From: Sphingobacterium sp. SGR-19 | GTDB taxonomy: Bacteria; Bacteroidota; Bacteroidia; Sphingobacteriales; Sphingobacteriaceae | DNA length: 64,000 bases | Direction of reading: 5' to 3' | Assembly (NCBI RefSeq): GCF_011043555.1 | Contig: NZ_JAAKGS010000001.1 | Location: forward strand, 1 to 64,000 | Shown: positions 55,606 to 64,000 of the stretch, in pieces | How the letters are laid out: each line of letters begins with the position of its first letter | Position numbering within the stretch: position 1 is the first letter of the stretch | Program-made: the position numbers and the translations under genes | Notes under the pieces: generated by a model | Told to the model about the DNA's origin: nothing | The model's input: the letters and a program-made list of their open reading frames with translations, nothing else | The model's database searches: none

Positions 55606-57483
55606 ATGAAATTTAAGAAACACATACTTTACCTTCTTTTCGTAGGAACATTAACGTCTTGTAATTATCTGGATGTGACTCCGGATAATATACCGACGCT
55701 CGATTACGCATTTCGCACGCCTTTGACGGCCGAAAAATATCTGTTTACCTGTTATTCCTGGCTTCCCGGTTTTGCGGATCCCTATAGTGGAAATCCGGCG
55801 ATTGCGGGAGCAGATGAAATGTGGTTTAATTCTTATTATGAATATAATTCATTTGCCATTGCTAGAGGTCTGCAAAATGTGCAAGACCCGATTATTGATT
55901 ACTGGCAAGGAGGTAGGGGAGGACATAATATATTTCAAGGCATCCGGGATTGTAATATCTTCCTCGACAATATTCATCTGGTTCCAAACATGTCAGTCTA
56001 CGACAAAGCAAAAATGAGTGCCGAAGCGAAATTTCTGAAAGCTTATTATCACTTTTGGCTTATGCGTATGTATGGTCCGATTCCGATCATGCACGAAAGC
56101 CCACCGATTTCTGTGAGTGTGGATGAAGTCAAAGCCATAACGCGTGATCCTATCGATCAGGTCGTGGACTATATCGTCGGTTTAATGGATGAAGCAATTG
56201 TTGATTTGCCTGATAGAGTTCAATTTGAGGTGGAAGAGCTGGGAAGAATTACCAAGCCGATAGCCATGGCGATTAAAGCACAGGTTTTGGTTACGGCAGC
56301 CAGCCCGTTGTTCAACGGCAACATGGACTTTCCGCAGTATCGGAACTCGCGCGGAGAAAACCTTTTTAACAGCCAGTATGAGGAGCAGAAATGGGTAAGA
56401 GCTGCCGATGCTTGTAGAGAAGCTATTGATCTTTGCCACGCATTAGATATGCAGCTGCATTATATCGGCAATACCGGATACGATATTTCCGATACAACGC
56501 AGACGGAATTGGATCTCCGCACCGCGATGACCGAACGGTGGAATTCGGAAATCATCTGGGGAAGCACCAACAGTACAGCCGGAGGTATACAGACCGCTGC
56601 CTACCCACGTCTGTTTCCGGGGAATGCCACATATTTTGGGGGATATTTATCCGTGCCCCTCTCTATCGTGGATTTGTTTTACTCGGAAAATGGGGTGCCC
56701 ATAGAAGAGGACACATCTTGGGATTATGCCAACCGCTATACTTTAAAAACAGCAGAGCATATTGATAAAAACTACATCAAAGAGGGCTATACGACGGTGG
56801 CGCTCAATTTCGACCGCGAACCGCGTTTTTATGCCTATTTAGGATTTGACGGCGGAAGATGGTATGGGCACGGCCGACTGGAGGATGAGGATAATTTCTA
56901 TGTGGAAAGTAGGCTGGGAGGGGCCGCATCGGGACACGCATACGCCTACTCCGCTACCGGATACCTCCCCAAAAAAGTGGTAAACTATTTGAATGCGGCT
57001 CAAGCTGCGCAGTGGACAGTGCAACGGTATCCATGGCCGATTATGCGGCTATCCGATTTATATTTGTTATACGCCGAAGCATCTAATGAGGTCTTTGGTC
57101 CCTCGCCTGAAATATTTCATTATTTGGATTTAATACGAACGCGGGCTGGTCTCCAATCGATAGAAGAATCTTGGCGTAATTATTCTAATCAGCCTAATAA
57201 ATACAACACAAAACAAGGGCTGCGTGATATTATTCGCCGGGAGCGAAGTATAGAACTTGCTTTTGAAGGAAGCCGTTTTTGGGATTTAAGGAGGTGGCGG
57301 ACGGCTCCACAGGTACTCAATAATCCAATTGTTGGTTGGGACACGCAGCAAGAAGCACCGGAAACCTATTATAGACCTGTTGTTATTTTTAACCAGACCT
57401 TTGGGTTGAAAGATTATTTCTGGCCTATTCAAGAATCGGAAATGTTACGGAATAAGGGTTTGATACAAAGCCCGGGATGGTAA
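55606..57483 (+). CDS. SusD/RagB family nutrient-binding lipoprotein
   Basis: The 625-residue surface lipoprotein has its lipobox cysteine at residue 19 (GTLTSCNYLD). SusD elements include KFLKAYYHFWLMRMYGPIPI, then LYLLYAEASNEVF, and RERSIELAFEGSRFWDLRRWRTAP near the C terminus. It caps the SusC barrel and binds the ligand; the ligand is unknown. The frame can be extended to a TTG at 55597, but the ATG at 55606 starts the signal peptide properly. Confidence 0.94.
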   Translation: MKFKKHILYLLFVGTLTSCNYLDVTPDNIPTLDYAFRTPLTAEKYLFTCYSWLPGFADPYSGNPAIAGADEMWFNSYYEYNSFAIARGLQNVQDPIIDYWQGGRGGHNIFQGIRDCNIFLDNIHLVPNMSVYDKAKMSAEAKFLKAYYHFWLMRMYGPIPIMHESPPISVSVDEVKAITRDPIDQVVDYIVGLMDEAIVDLPDRVQFEVEELGRITKPIAMAIKAQVLVTAASPLFNGNMDFPQYRNSRGENLFNSQYEEQKWVRAADACREAIDLCHALDMQLHYIGNTGYDISDTTQTELDLRTAMTERWNSEIIWGSTNSTAGGIQTAAYPRLFPGNATYFGGYLSVPLSIVDLFYSENGVPIEEDTSWDYANRYTLKTAEHIDKNYIKEGYTTVALNFDREPRFYAYLGFDGGRWYGHGRLEDEDNFYVESRLGGAASGHAYAYSATGYLPKKVVNYLNAAQAAQWTVQRYPWPIMRLSDLYLLYAEASNEVFGPSPEIFHYLDLIRTRAGLQSIEESWRNYSNQPNKYNTKQGLRDIIRRERSIELAFEGSRFWDLRRWRTAPQVLNNPIVGWDTQQEAPETYYRPVVIFNQTFGLKDYFWPIQESEMLRNKGLIQSPGW

Positions 57484-57511
57484 TTCATGTTTTTGTATAT
57501 AATTAAATGAG

Positions 57512-58705
57512 ATGAAAACGATAAAATCTATTATTATACCCATACTCGCTATATTATTGACCTCTTCGTGTAAGGAGGAGGTTACCAAAATAATGTATGA
57601 TAGTGACGTTATTCCACAAGCAGTAAGGGATCCAAAAGTAGAAAATAAACCTGGAAAGGTTGAGATTTCTTATACGCTTCCCCGTGAGACCTCGCTATTA
57701 TACGTGGAAGCAGAAGTAGATATGGGACAAGGGAGGATAGTAACGTCTAAATCTTCTAACTACAATCATTCGTTGGAGATTGCTGGATTTGGTTCTTCAC
57801 GGGAATATGAGGTGAAATTGTATTCTGTCGGGAGAAATCTGAAAAGGTCTGAACCTGTCACCATAAAAGTAAACCCGTTGGAGCCCCCTGTTTCCACTAT
57901 TTTTAGATCATTAAAGGTCGATGAAGCCTTTGGTGGAATGGCCATTGAATTTGAGAATGATGAAGAAGCAGAAGTTTCCGTGGTGGTAGAAAGTATAAAT
58001 GAAAACAGTGAATGGTATACCGTCGAAACGTTTTATACGAATAAAAAAACAGATGTCTTGAAGGTCAGAGGTTTGGAATCGAGACTGCAATCTTTTAGAA
58101 TATTTGTAAATGATCGGTGGGGCAATAGATCGGACATATTGAATACAGAATTGACTCCGATATATGAAGTGGAGCTGGATCGTACTTTGTTCACAGCAAT
58201 GAAGATGCCCAATGATCCGAACCACTGGAATAACGCCGTATTGAGTTTTTTATTGAACAATAATCTATCTGGTGCAGGATCATATTTCCGTACGGATAAT
58301 GGCACGCCGATGCCAACCCAGGTGACATTTGATATGAAGCAAAAGGTAAGATTAAGTCGCTTTAAATTTTGGCAGCGAGGAACGGTGGCGGAGCTGGATT
58401 TGCTATACACAGCGGGAAGTCCACGTTTTTTTGAATTATGGGGCAGTAATGATCCAAATCCAGATGGATCCTTTGATAGTTGGACAAAAATTGCCGATTG
58501 TGAATTGACTAAACCATCGGGTCTTCCGATTCCTAATAATTCGCCGGAAGATATTGCGGCTGCCGTAGAAGGGCACGAATACGATATATACTCCGCTGAT
58601 ATAGAGCCCATGCGCTACTTCCGTATAAGAGTTCTCCGTACGTATGGTGTTACGGATTATTTCTGGATGAGTTTGTTTAGATTATATGGTCAACCTGTTA
58701 ATTGA
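57512..58705 (+). CDS. Surface lipoprotein with DUF4959, DUF5126 and DUF5000 (discoidin-like) domains
   Basis: The 397-residue lipoprotein has its lipobox cysteine at residue 20 (LLTSSCKEE). The order appears to be a DUF4959-like immunoglobulin-type domain (about 30-125), a DUF5126-like middle (about 128-215), and a C-terminal DUF5000, discoidin-like domain (about 225-397; RLSRFKFWQRG, FFELWGSNDPNPDG). Such proteins sit in SusC/D loci and probably bind carbohydrate at the surface. Its C-terminal domain resembles that of the next gene. Confidence 0.82.
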   Translation: MKTIKSIIIPILAILLTSSCKEEVTKIMYDSDVIPQAVRDPKVENKPGKVEISYTLPRETSLLYVEAEVDMGQGRIVTSKSSNYNHSLEIAGFGSSREYEVKLYSVGRNLKRSEPVTIKVNPLEPPVSTIFRSLKVDEAFGGMAIEFENDEEAEVSVVVESINENSEWYTVETFYTNKKTDVLKVRGLESRLQSFRIFVNDRWGNRSDILNTELTPIYEVELDRTLFTAMKMPNDPNHWNNAVLSFLLNNNLSGAGSYFRTDNGTPMPTQVTFDMKQKVRLSRFKFWQRGTVAELDLLYTAGSPRFFELWGSNDPNPDGSFDSWTKIADCELTKPSGLPIPNNSPEDIAAAVEGHEYDIYSADIEPMRYFRIRVLRTYGVTDYFWMSLFRLYGQPVN

Positions 58706-58711
58706 TATACC

Positions 58712-59953
58712 ATGAAAATAATAATGAAATGCGTGTTCGCATATATATGTATAAGCTGCCTGCTTTTTAGCTGTAGAAAGCAAGACCATTTTTATAAAGA
58801 GTTTCTTGAAGGGGGAGAAATCATTTATACAGGGAAGGCAGACTCCGTTTTGTTCCATCCGGGTAAAAACCGAGCCTTGCTTTCCTGGAGAATAAAGGAT
58901 CCGAATATTACCCAGATGAAAGTCTATTGGAATAGTTATTTAGATTCTTTAACGATTGACGTAAATAAAACAGACGGAGTTGATAGTATAGGCGTCGTTA
59001 TTGATGATCTAGAGGAACGTTTTTATTCTTTTGACATCTATTCCATTAATATGGAAGGGAGCAGATCGATAAAATCAACCGTAGAAGGGCAAGTGTATGG
59101 TGATGAATATCAACAAAATTGTTTTCATCGGGCGATAGAAAATATCAGCTATTTAGAGGATCAGGCCATTATTTCCTGGTTCAACCCAGAAGGTAACGAA
59201 ATTGGATCTGAAATCCGTTATATAGACAAAGATGGTGTAGCAACGACCGTTTTTGTACCGATATCCGAAACAAATACCACATTGAATAATGTGGTATTAG
59301 GTGGTAGCTTTGATTACCGTACCTGGCATCGTCCTTACTCGTTGGCGATAGATACCTTTTATACCGATTTTAAAACGGAAGAGATTCGGTTAATAGAAAG
59401 GGAATTAGATTATAGCAGATTTGCTGCACATAGGTTGGAGAATGATCCACTTGATTTTGGGGCAAACCGGATACCTTTTCTTTGGAACAGAGATCTTGAA
59501 AGTGCTGCCTCCGGATCGGGCGGGTGGTATCGTACAGCGACCAACTCGGGAGTGCCCAATCAGGTTACAATCGATATGGGAGTAACCGCTAAGCTGACCC
59601 GTTTTAAGTTTTGGCAACGGGGAACTGTATCGGAACCTACACTGCTCTATGCTAATGCCAACCCTAAAAAGATAGAGTTTTGGGGAACAGACAACCCTGG
59701 TCCTAACGGTAATTATGCTAATTGGAATAAGTTAGGAGAGTATGAAGTCGTCCGACCCTCTGGTTTGTCTCCGGGACAGCCGGTAACGTTTGAAGATATA
59801 GCTGCAGCGCAGGAAGGTCATGAAATTACTATTTCTATGGATGCGCCTGTGGTGAGATTTATCCGAATCAGGGTGATGGAAACCTTTGAAAATCAACCGC
59901 ACTTTTTTCTCAGCAATATAGGTGTCTTTGGTCAGGTTGTGAGCGTAGAATAA
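58712..59953 (+). CDS. DUF4998 lipoprotein with discoidin-like C-terminal domain
   Basis: The 413-residue lipoprotein has a lipobox cysteine at about residue 21 (LLFSCRKQ). The first part (about 35-220) follows the DUF4998 pattern (PGKNRALLSWRIKDPNITQMKVYW). The last part (about 235-413) is a discoidin-like domain related to that of the preceding gene, sharing (L/T)RFKFWQRGTV, a WG(S/T)(N/D)(D/N)P motif, and YFRIRV/FIRIRV. It starts 6 bp after that gene. A binding role at the cell surface is inferred. Confidence 0.8.
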   Translation: MKIIMKCVFAYICISCLLFSCRKQDHFYKEFLEGGEIIYTGKADSVLFHPGKNRALLSWRIKDPNITQMKVYWNSYLDSLTIDVNKTDGVDSIGVVIDDLEERFYSFDIYSINMEGSRSIKSTVEGQVYGDEYQQNCFHRAIENISYLEDQAIISWFNPEGNEIGSEIRYIDKDGVATTVFVPISETNTTLNNVVLGGSFDYRTWHRPYSLAIDTFYTDFKTEEIRLIERELDYSRFAAHRLENDPLDFGANRIPFLWNRDLESAASGSGGWYRTATNSGVPNQVTIDMGVTAKLTRFKFWQRGTVSEPTLLYANANPKKIEFWGTDNPGPNGNYANWNKLGEYEVVRPSGLSPGQPVTFEDIAAAQEGHEITISMDAPVVRFIRIRVMETFENQPHFFLSNIGVFGQVVSVE

Positions 59954-60019
59954 GTTTTTATAAAATAGGAAATCGTAGTAGAAAAAGAACACTGTTTAGT
60001 AGATATAAAAATCAAAAAA

Positions 60020-61615
60020 ATGAGAAAGCTTATGATAAAATATGCATTCCTGCTGTTGATCGTACTAACGAGCATAACAACAACATGTGCTAATGAAAAA
60101 TATGATATCTGTATTTACGGTAGTACATCTGCAGGAATAGTTGCTGCCTATACGGCAAAAAATATGGGAAAATCAGTGGTGGTGATATCGCCGGACGGTC
60201 ACATTGGAGGTTTGTCATCCGGTGGCTTGGGCCAAACTGATATCGGAAATAAAAATGCTATCGGTGGGTTATCACGAGAATTCTATAAGCAATTAGGTGA
60301 AGTATATGGCCAGGATGAATCCTGGAAGTTTGAACCGAAAGAAGCGAAGAAAATTTTTGAAACCTATATCCAAACAGCAGATATTCCGGTTATTTATAAC
60401 CAGCGTATAAAAAAAGTAAATAAGAAAAAAACACAAATTAGATCCGTTGATTTAGCCCATACGTATGGTTCGAATAAAACCACACAACGGATTGAAGCAG
60501 AGGTTTTTTTAGATTGTACATACGAAGGAGATCTTTTTGCCATGGCAGGCGTATCGCATACGGTGGGGAGAGAAGACAATAGTGTTTATGAGGAGACATT
60601 AAATGGATATCAATTAGCAGCATACCGAAAACAATCCGGTTATCATCAATTTCCCGACGGTGTAAGTCCGTATGTCGTTCCGGGAGATCCATCAAGTGGT
60701 CTATTGCCGGGAATAAGCAGCGGACAGGCGAATCCTACTGGTACAGGGGACAAACTGGTTCAGGCTTATAATTTTCGGATCTGTTTGACAGACAGTACGG
60801 AAAATATGATTCCGATAACGAAACCGGAAGGATATGATCCAAAAAAGTACGAGCTTTTGGTACGTTTATTTGACGCGCAGCCCAAGGATCGCAAGATAAA
60901 TAATTATTTTATTTGGAGCCGGATGCCGAACCGCAAAACGGATATTAACAACCGTGGAGCATTTTCGACCAACCTAATCGGTGCTAACCATAATTGGCCC
61001 GAGGCAAGCTTCGAAGAGCGGAAGAAAATATTCGAGGAACACGTGGCTCATGTTAAGGGTTTACTTTATTTTTATATAAATGACGAACGCGTTCCAAAAG
61101 AGCTACAGAATTTTGTGAAAAACTGGGGATATCCGAAAGACGAATATGTCGAGCATGGACATTTTACGCCACAATTGTATGTGCGCGAGGGCAGACGGAT
61201 GATCGGGGAATACGTTATGACAGAGCGCAATTGTAGAGGAAAAGAAGTAATCACCGATCCAATCGGTATGGCTGCGTATACCATGGACAGTCATAATGTA
61301 CAGCGTATTGTTGTAAATGGAATGGTGAAAAATGAAGGAAATGTGGAAGTGGGTAAATTTCCACCTTATCCTATATCTTATCGAGCCATATTACCCAAAT
61401 CAAAAGAATGTACGAATTTATTGGTGCCTGTTTCCCTGTCGGCATCCCATATTGCTTTTGGTTCGATTAGAATGGAACCGGTGTTTATGATTTTGGGACA
61501 GAGTGCGGCCGTAGCCGCTGTGCAGGCCATTGATAGTAAAAAAGCCGTTCAAGACATTGATTACGACAAATTAAGGAATGAACTTCTGGACCAAAAACAG
61601 ATATTAGGATTGTAA
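60020..61615 (+). CDS. Secreted FAD-dependent oxidoreductase
   Basis: The 531-residue protein has an N-terminal signal segment and the FAD_oxidored pattern: YDICIYGSTSAGIVAAYTAK (dinucleotide-binding G34-G39), GGLSSGGLGQTDIG, LDCTYEGDLFAMAGV, and a late LLVPVSLSASHIAFGSIRMEP. It is probably periplasmic or lipid-anchored (a cysteine follows the helix). The family is common beside SusC/D genes, with unknown substrates, likely sugars or sugar derivatives. It is the only enzyme in this locus. Confidence 0.85.
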   Translation: MRKLMIKYAFLLLIVLTSITTTCANEKYDICIYGSTSAGIVAAYTAKNMGKSVVVISPDGHIGGLSSGGLGQTDIGNKNAIGGLSREFYKQLGEVYGQDESWKFEPKEAKKIFETYIQTADIPVIYNQRIKKVNKKKTQIRSVDLAHTYGSNKTTQRIEAEVFLDCTYEGDLFAMAGVSHTVGREDNSVYEETLNGYQLAAYRKQSGYHQFPDGVSPYVVPGDPSSGLLPGISSGQANPTGTGDKLVQAYNFRICLTDSTENMIPITKPEGYDPKKYELLVRLFDAQPKDRKINNYFIWSRMPNRKTDINNRGAFSTNLIGANHNWPEASFEERKKIFEEHVAHVKGLLYFYINDERVPKELQNFVKNWGYPKDEYVEHGHFTPQLYVREGRRMIGEYVMTERNCRGKEVITDPIGMAAYTMDSHNVQRIVVNGMVKNEGNVEVGKFPPYPISYRAILPKSKECTNLLVPVSLSASHIAFGSIRMEPVFMILGQSAAVAAVQAIDSKKAVQDIDYDKLRNELLDQKQILGL

Positions 61616-61676
61616 TCGGATTACCAACGAAAGCAATTAATATACGTTGATCGTCGTGTTTCTTCTTTGTTTTTCG

Positions 61677-61741
61677 GTATGCCGATGTCATACTTCTGTA
61701 TGCCGACGTCGTATTTTCCTTCAGAAGCGGCGTCGGTACGC
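61677..61741. repeat. Tandem 21-mer with a third inverted copy
   Basis: Two back-to-back 21-bp copies (61677-61697 and 61698-61718) share GTATGCCGAYGTCRTAYTTYT. A diverged inverted copy lies at 61723-61741 (AGAAGCGGCGTCGGTACGC). The group can fold into a hairpin and sits 61 bp after the oxidoreductase stop, so it might end that transcript. Apart from this, 61616-61906 shows nothing recognisable. Confidence 0.55.
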
Positions 61742-61906
61742 CTGCTTTCAAGATAGATTGCTAAAATTAATTGTATGGTATGGATTTATACGGTAACTTG
61801 TTGAACAAATTTAATTAATATTTGTACTTTATATAAGAGGCATTCTAAATCAAGATTGGCTTATATTTTGTAAACAAATGTAGTGTATAACCAACGTATA
61901 GAGCTT

Positions 61907-62416
61907 ATGATGAAAAGATGTTTTTATATAGTGTTGTTTCAGCTAGTAGTGACAACGGCGGCATTATTTGGGCAAAAGCTTTCTCTTACTGAAATTCGAA
62001 AGGATTTCAAGATAGGACATAAAGATGAAGAAACATGCAAAAAACATCTGGAAGCCTTAGAAGAGTACGCAGATTGTCCTGTCGAACGGGGATATGAAGC
62101 GGCATACCACATGTTTATGGCAAAACATACCGGGAACCCCCTGAAAAAAATGAGCTACTTCCGAAACGGAAAGAAGATGTTGGAAGAGGAAATAGCGGAC
62201 AACCCCAGCGAAATAGAATTGCGTTATATTCGGTTATGTATTCAATACTATATTCCATCGTATTTAGGATATAAAGATAATATAGAAGAAGATAAAGATT
62301 TTTTAGTGAACAATTTATATAAGTTAAGAGATAAGGAAACGAAACAACTTATCTATGTCTATCTAAAAGGTGCAAAGATGTATTCGGAAGAAGAATTGGC
62401 TTTATTGGGACGTTAA
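61907..62416 (+). CDS. Exported protein of unknown function
   Basis: The 169-residue protein has a signal peptide (MMKRCFYIVLFQLVVTTAAL, ending near FGQ) and then a helical body rich in charged residues (HLEALEEYADCPVERGYEAAYHMF, KMSYFRNGKKMLEEEIA). The pattern resembles a short TPR-like helical repeat but no family is recognised. A GTG at 61883 also opens the frame; the ATG at 61907 fits the signal peptide. It lies 53 bp before guaA on the same strand. Confidence 0.65.
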   Translation: MMKRCFYIVLFQLVVTTAALFGQKLSLTEIRKDFKIGHKDEETCKKHLEALEEYADCPVERGYEAAYHMFMAKHTGNPLKKMSYFRNGKKMLEEEIADNPSEIELRYIRLCIQYYIPSYLGYKDNIEEDKDFLVNNLYKLRDKETKQLIYVYLKGAKMYSEEELALLGR

Positions 62417-62457
62417 AGGAAATCAATTAAAATCGCTAAAAATACAAGGCGAATATG

Positions 62458-62465
62458 TAACTTTG
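62458..62465 (+). promoter_or_regulatory. -7 box at the guaA start
   Basis: TAACTTTG matches TAnnTTTG and ends 4 bp before the guaA ATG. The transcript would start at or next to the start codon, giving a leaderless or nearly leaderless mRNA. No clear -33 is visible. Confidence 0.45.
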
Positions 62466-62469
62466 CGCC

Positions 62470-64000
62470 ATGTCCGAAAAAATTATCATTCTTGATTTTG
62501 GCTCGCAATATACACAGCTAATAGCACGCCGTGTTCGTGAGCTTAACGTTTATTGTGAAATTCATCCATATAACAATTTACCGGAATTTGATGATGCGGT
62601 AAAAGGTGTTATCTTTTCAGGTAGCCCATATTCTGTTAGGCAAGAGGATGCACCTCAGGTAGACTATACCAACATTCAAAATCGTTTTCCATTATTGGCC
62701 GTTTGCTACGGGGCGCAATATCTAGCACAGCAATCCGGAGGAGAGGTATTACCCTCCGAAATCCGGGAGTATGGCCGTGCGAATTTACAATTTGTGGATC
62801 AGGAAAGTACCTTGTTGAAAGGTGTACCGGTACAATCACAGGTGTGGATGTCGCATGGAGACACCATTAAGGAAATACCTTCCAATTTTAAAATTATTGC
62901 TAGTACGGACAAGGTACGTGTGGCAGCATACGAAATAGAAGGCACACGCACGTACGGTATCCAATTCCACCCAGAGGTGACACACAGCACCGACGGACAA
63001 GTATTGTTAAAGAATTTTGTCGTTGACATATGTGGTTGTTCGCAAGACTGGACTCCCGATACCTTTGTCGAAACGACAGTAGCAGAGCTGAAGGCGCAAT
63101 TAGGGGATGATCATGTAATCATGGCATTGTCGGGTGGTGTAGACTCTACGGTAGCAGCGGTATTATTACACCAAGCTATCGGGAAAAATCTACATTGTAT
63201 TTTTGTAGATCATGGTTTGCTTCGTAAAAATGAATACGAACAAGTATTGGATTCATATAAAAATATGGGACTAAATATTAAAGGAATCAATGCGAAAGAA
63301 TTGTTTTTTGGTCGATTGGCAGGTGTATCGGAACCTGAACAAAAGCGGAAAATAATTGGTGCATCCTTTATTGACGTGTTCGATCAGGCTTCTAAGGATA
63401 TTCAACATGAACTGCCGGAAGGAATTGAAGCAAAATGGTTAGGACAGGGGACGATCTATCCTGATGTTATTGAATCGATCTCTGTGAAAGGGCCATCAGC
63501 AACTATTAAATCCCATCATAATGTTGGAGGTTTGCCCGATTTTATGAAGCTTAAAGTAGTAGAGCCGTTGAAGGCCTTGTTTAAGGATGAAGTACGTCGT
63601 GTAGGAAGAACATTGGAGGTAGATTCCAATATTTTAGGACGGCATCCCTTCCCGGGGCCAGGACTAGCTATTCGCGTGCTTGGCGACATCACAGAAGAAA
63701 AGGTACGGATTTTGCAGGAAGCTGATGATATCTATATTCGTAACTTAAAAGAAGCGGGTTGGTATGATAAAGTATGGCAGGCAGGGACTATTTTTCTACC
63801 GGTGCAATCTGTAGGCGTCATGGGCGATGAGCGTACGTATGAACACGTGGTAGCCCTACGTGCAGTAGGCTCGTTAGACGGTATGACAGCCGATTGGATT
63901 CACTTGCCATACGATTTGTTAGCAAAAATCTCAAACGAAATCATCAATCATGTTAAAGGAATCAATAGAGTTGTCTATGATATCAGTTCAAAACCGCCAG
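62470..64000 (+). CDS. guaA: GMP synthase (glutamine-hydrolysing), 3' end cut by the window
   Basis: The enzyme aminates XMP to GMP using glutamine and ATP. The N-terminal class I amidotransferase domain has the nucleophile C79 in LAVCYGAQ and the HPE triad part in [11 protein letters not shown]. The ATP-pyrophosphatase domain carries the P-loop ALSGGVDST (about 219-227). The C-terminal dimerisation domain has [16 protein letters not shown] and ends in the window at VYDISSKPP. About 510 codons are visible; homologues end a few residues later. It has no neighbouring purine genes here. Confidence 0.97.
   Translation, partial: MSEKIIILDFGSQYTQLIARRVRELNVYCEIHPYNNLPEFDDAVKGVIFSGSPYSVRQEDAPQVDYTNIQNRFPLLAVCYGAQYLAQQSGGEVLPSEIREYGRANLQFVDQESTLLKGVPVQSQVWMSHGDTIKEIPSNFKIIASTDKVRVAAYEIEGTRTYGIQFHPEVTHSTDGQVLLKNFVVDICGCSQDWTPDTFVETTVAELKAQLGDDHVIMALSGGVDSTVAAVLLHQAIGKNLHCIFVDHGLLRKNEYEQVLDSYKNMGLNIKGINAKELFFGRLAGVSEPEQKRKIIGASFIDVFDQASKDIQHELPEGIEAKWLGQGTIYPDVIESISVKGPSATIKSHHNVGGLPDFMKLKVVEPLKALFKDEVRRVGRTLEVDSNILGRHPFPGPGLAIRVLGDITEEKVRILQEADDIYIRNLKEAGWYDKVWQAGTIFLPVQSVGVMGDERTYEHVVALRAVGSLDGMTADWIHLPYDLLAKISNEIINHVKGINRVVYDISSKPP

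Overview
The window looks like chromosomal DNA of a Bacteroidota bacterium of the Sphingobacteriaceae type. The evidence is SusC/SusD outer-membrane proteins behind an ECF sigma/FecR pair, menaquinone made by the futalosine route, a monomeric NADP isocitrate dehydrogenase, almost no Shine-Dalgarno sequences, and several promoters of the Bacteroidota form (TTTG, about 20 nt, then TAnnTTTG). No rRNA or intact tRNA gene was seen.

Layout. Positions 1-635 look like the edge of an integrated element: an outward-reading start codon, iterons, two 69-bp repeats carrying a tRNA 3'-end-like sequence plus terminator, and a 200-bp array of CG dinucleotides spaced 11 bp apart. Positions 636-7827 (minus strand) hold yceI, pirin, ndh, a short his operon (leader peptide, hisG, hisD), and aminotransferase plus prephenate dehydrogenase. 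Positions 7990-12685 hold an MsbA-like ABC exporter and a menaquinone operon (mqnE, histidine phosphatase, mqnA), separated by two palindromic repeat elements. After a ClC channel, positions 14103-21642 form a complete non-phosphorylative L-fucose oxidation cluster: AraC regulator, FucP, mutarotase, UxaA-type dehydratase, SDR, FAH-family hydrolase, lactonase, SDR. Positions 21639-30921 carry transporters and household genes, plus two tandem 29-residue hydrophobic peptides.

Positions 31009-33771 are a gene graveyard. It contains a YhcG nuclease with a stop and a deleted catalytic domain, a frameshifted PilC/GspF remnant, a thioredoxin-like gene split by TGA, and a second, perfect 11-bp-phased CG array (20 of 20 positions) followed by an 11-bp-phased GTA array. 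These phased arrays are the most unusual structures in the window. Positions 33772-44419 hold icd, an outer-membrane barrel, a nucleotidyltransferase/phosphoesterase pair, dnaJ-grpE, ftsE, a LuxC-like reductase, ferredoxin and a dicarboxylate symporter. Positions 44492-49887 are the imuA-imuB-dnaE2 mutagenic repair cassette.

Positions 50116-61615 are a signalling-type SusC/D locus: ECF sigma factor, FecR, SusC with an STN domain, SusD, two surface lipoproteins with related C-terminal domains, and a secreted FAD oxidoreductase. The window ends in guaA, cut a few codons before its end.
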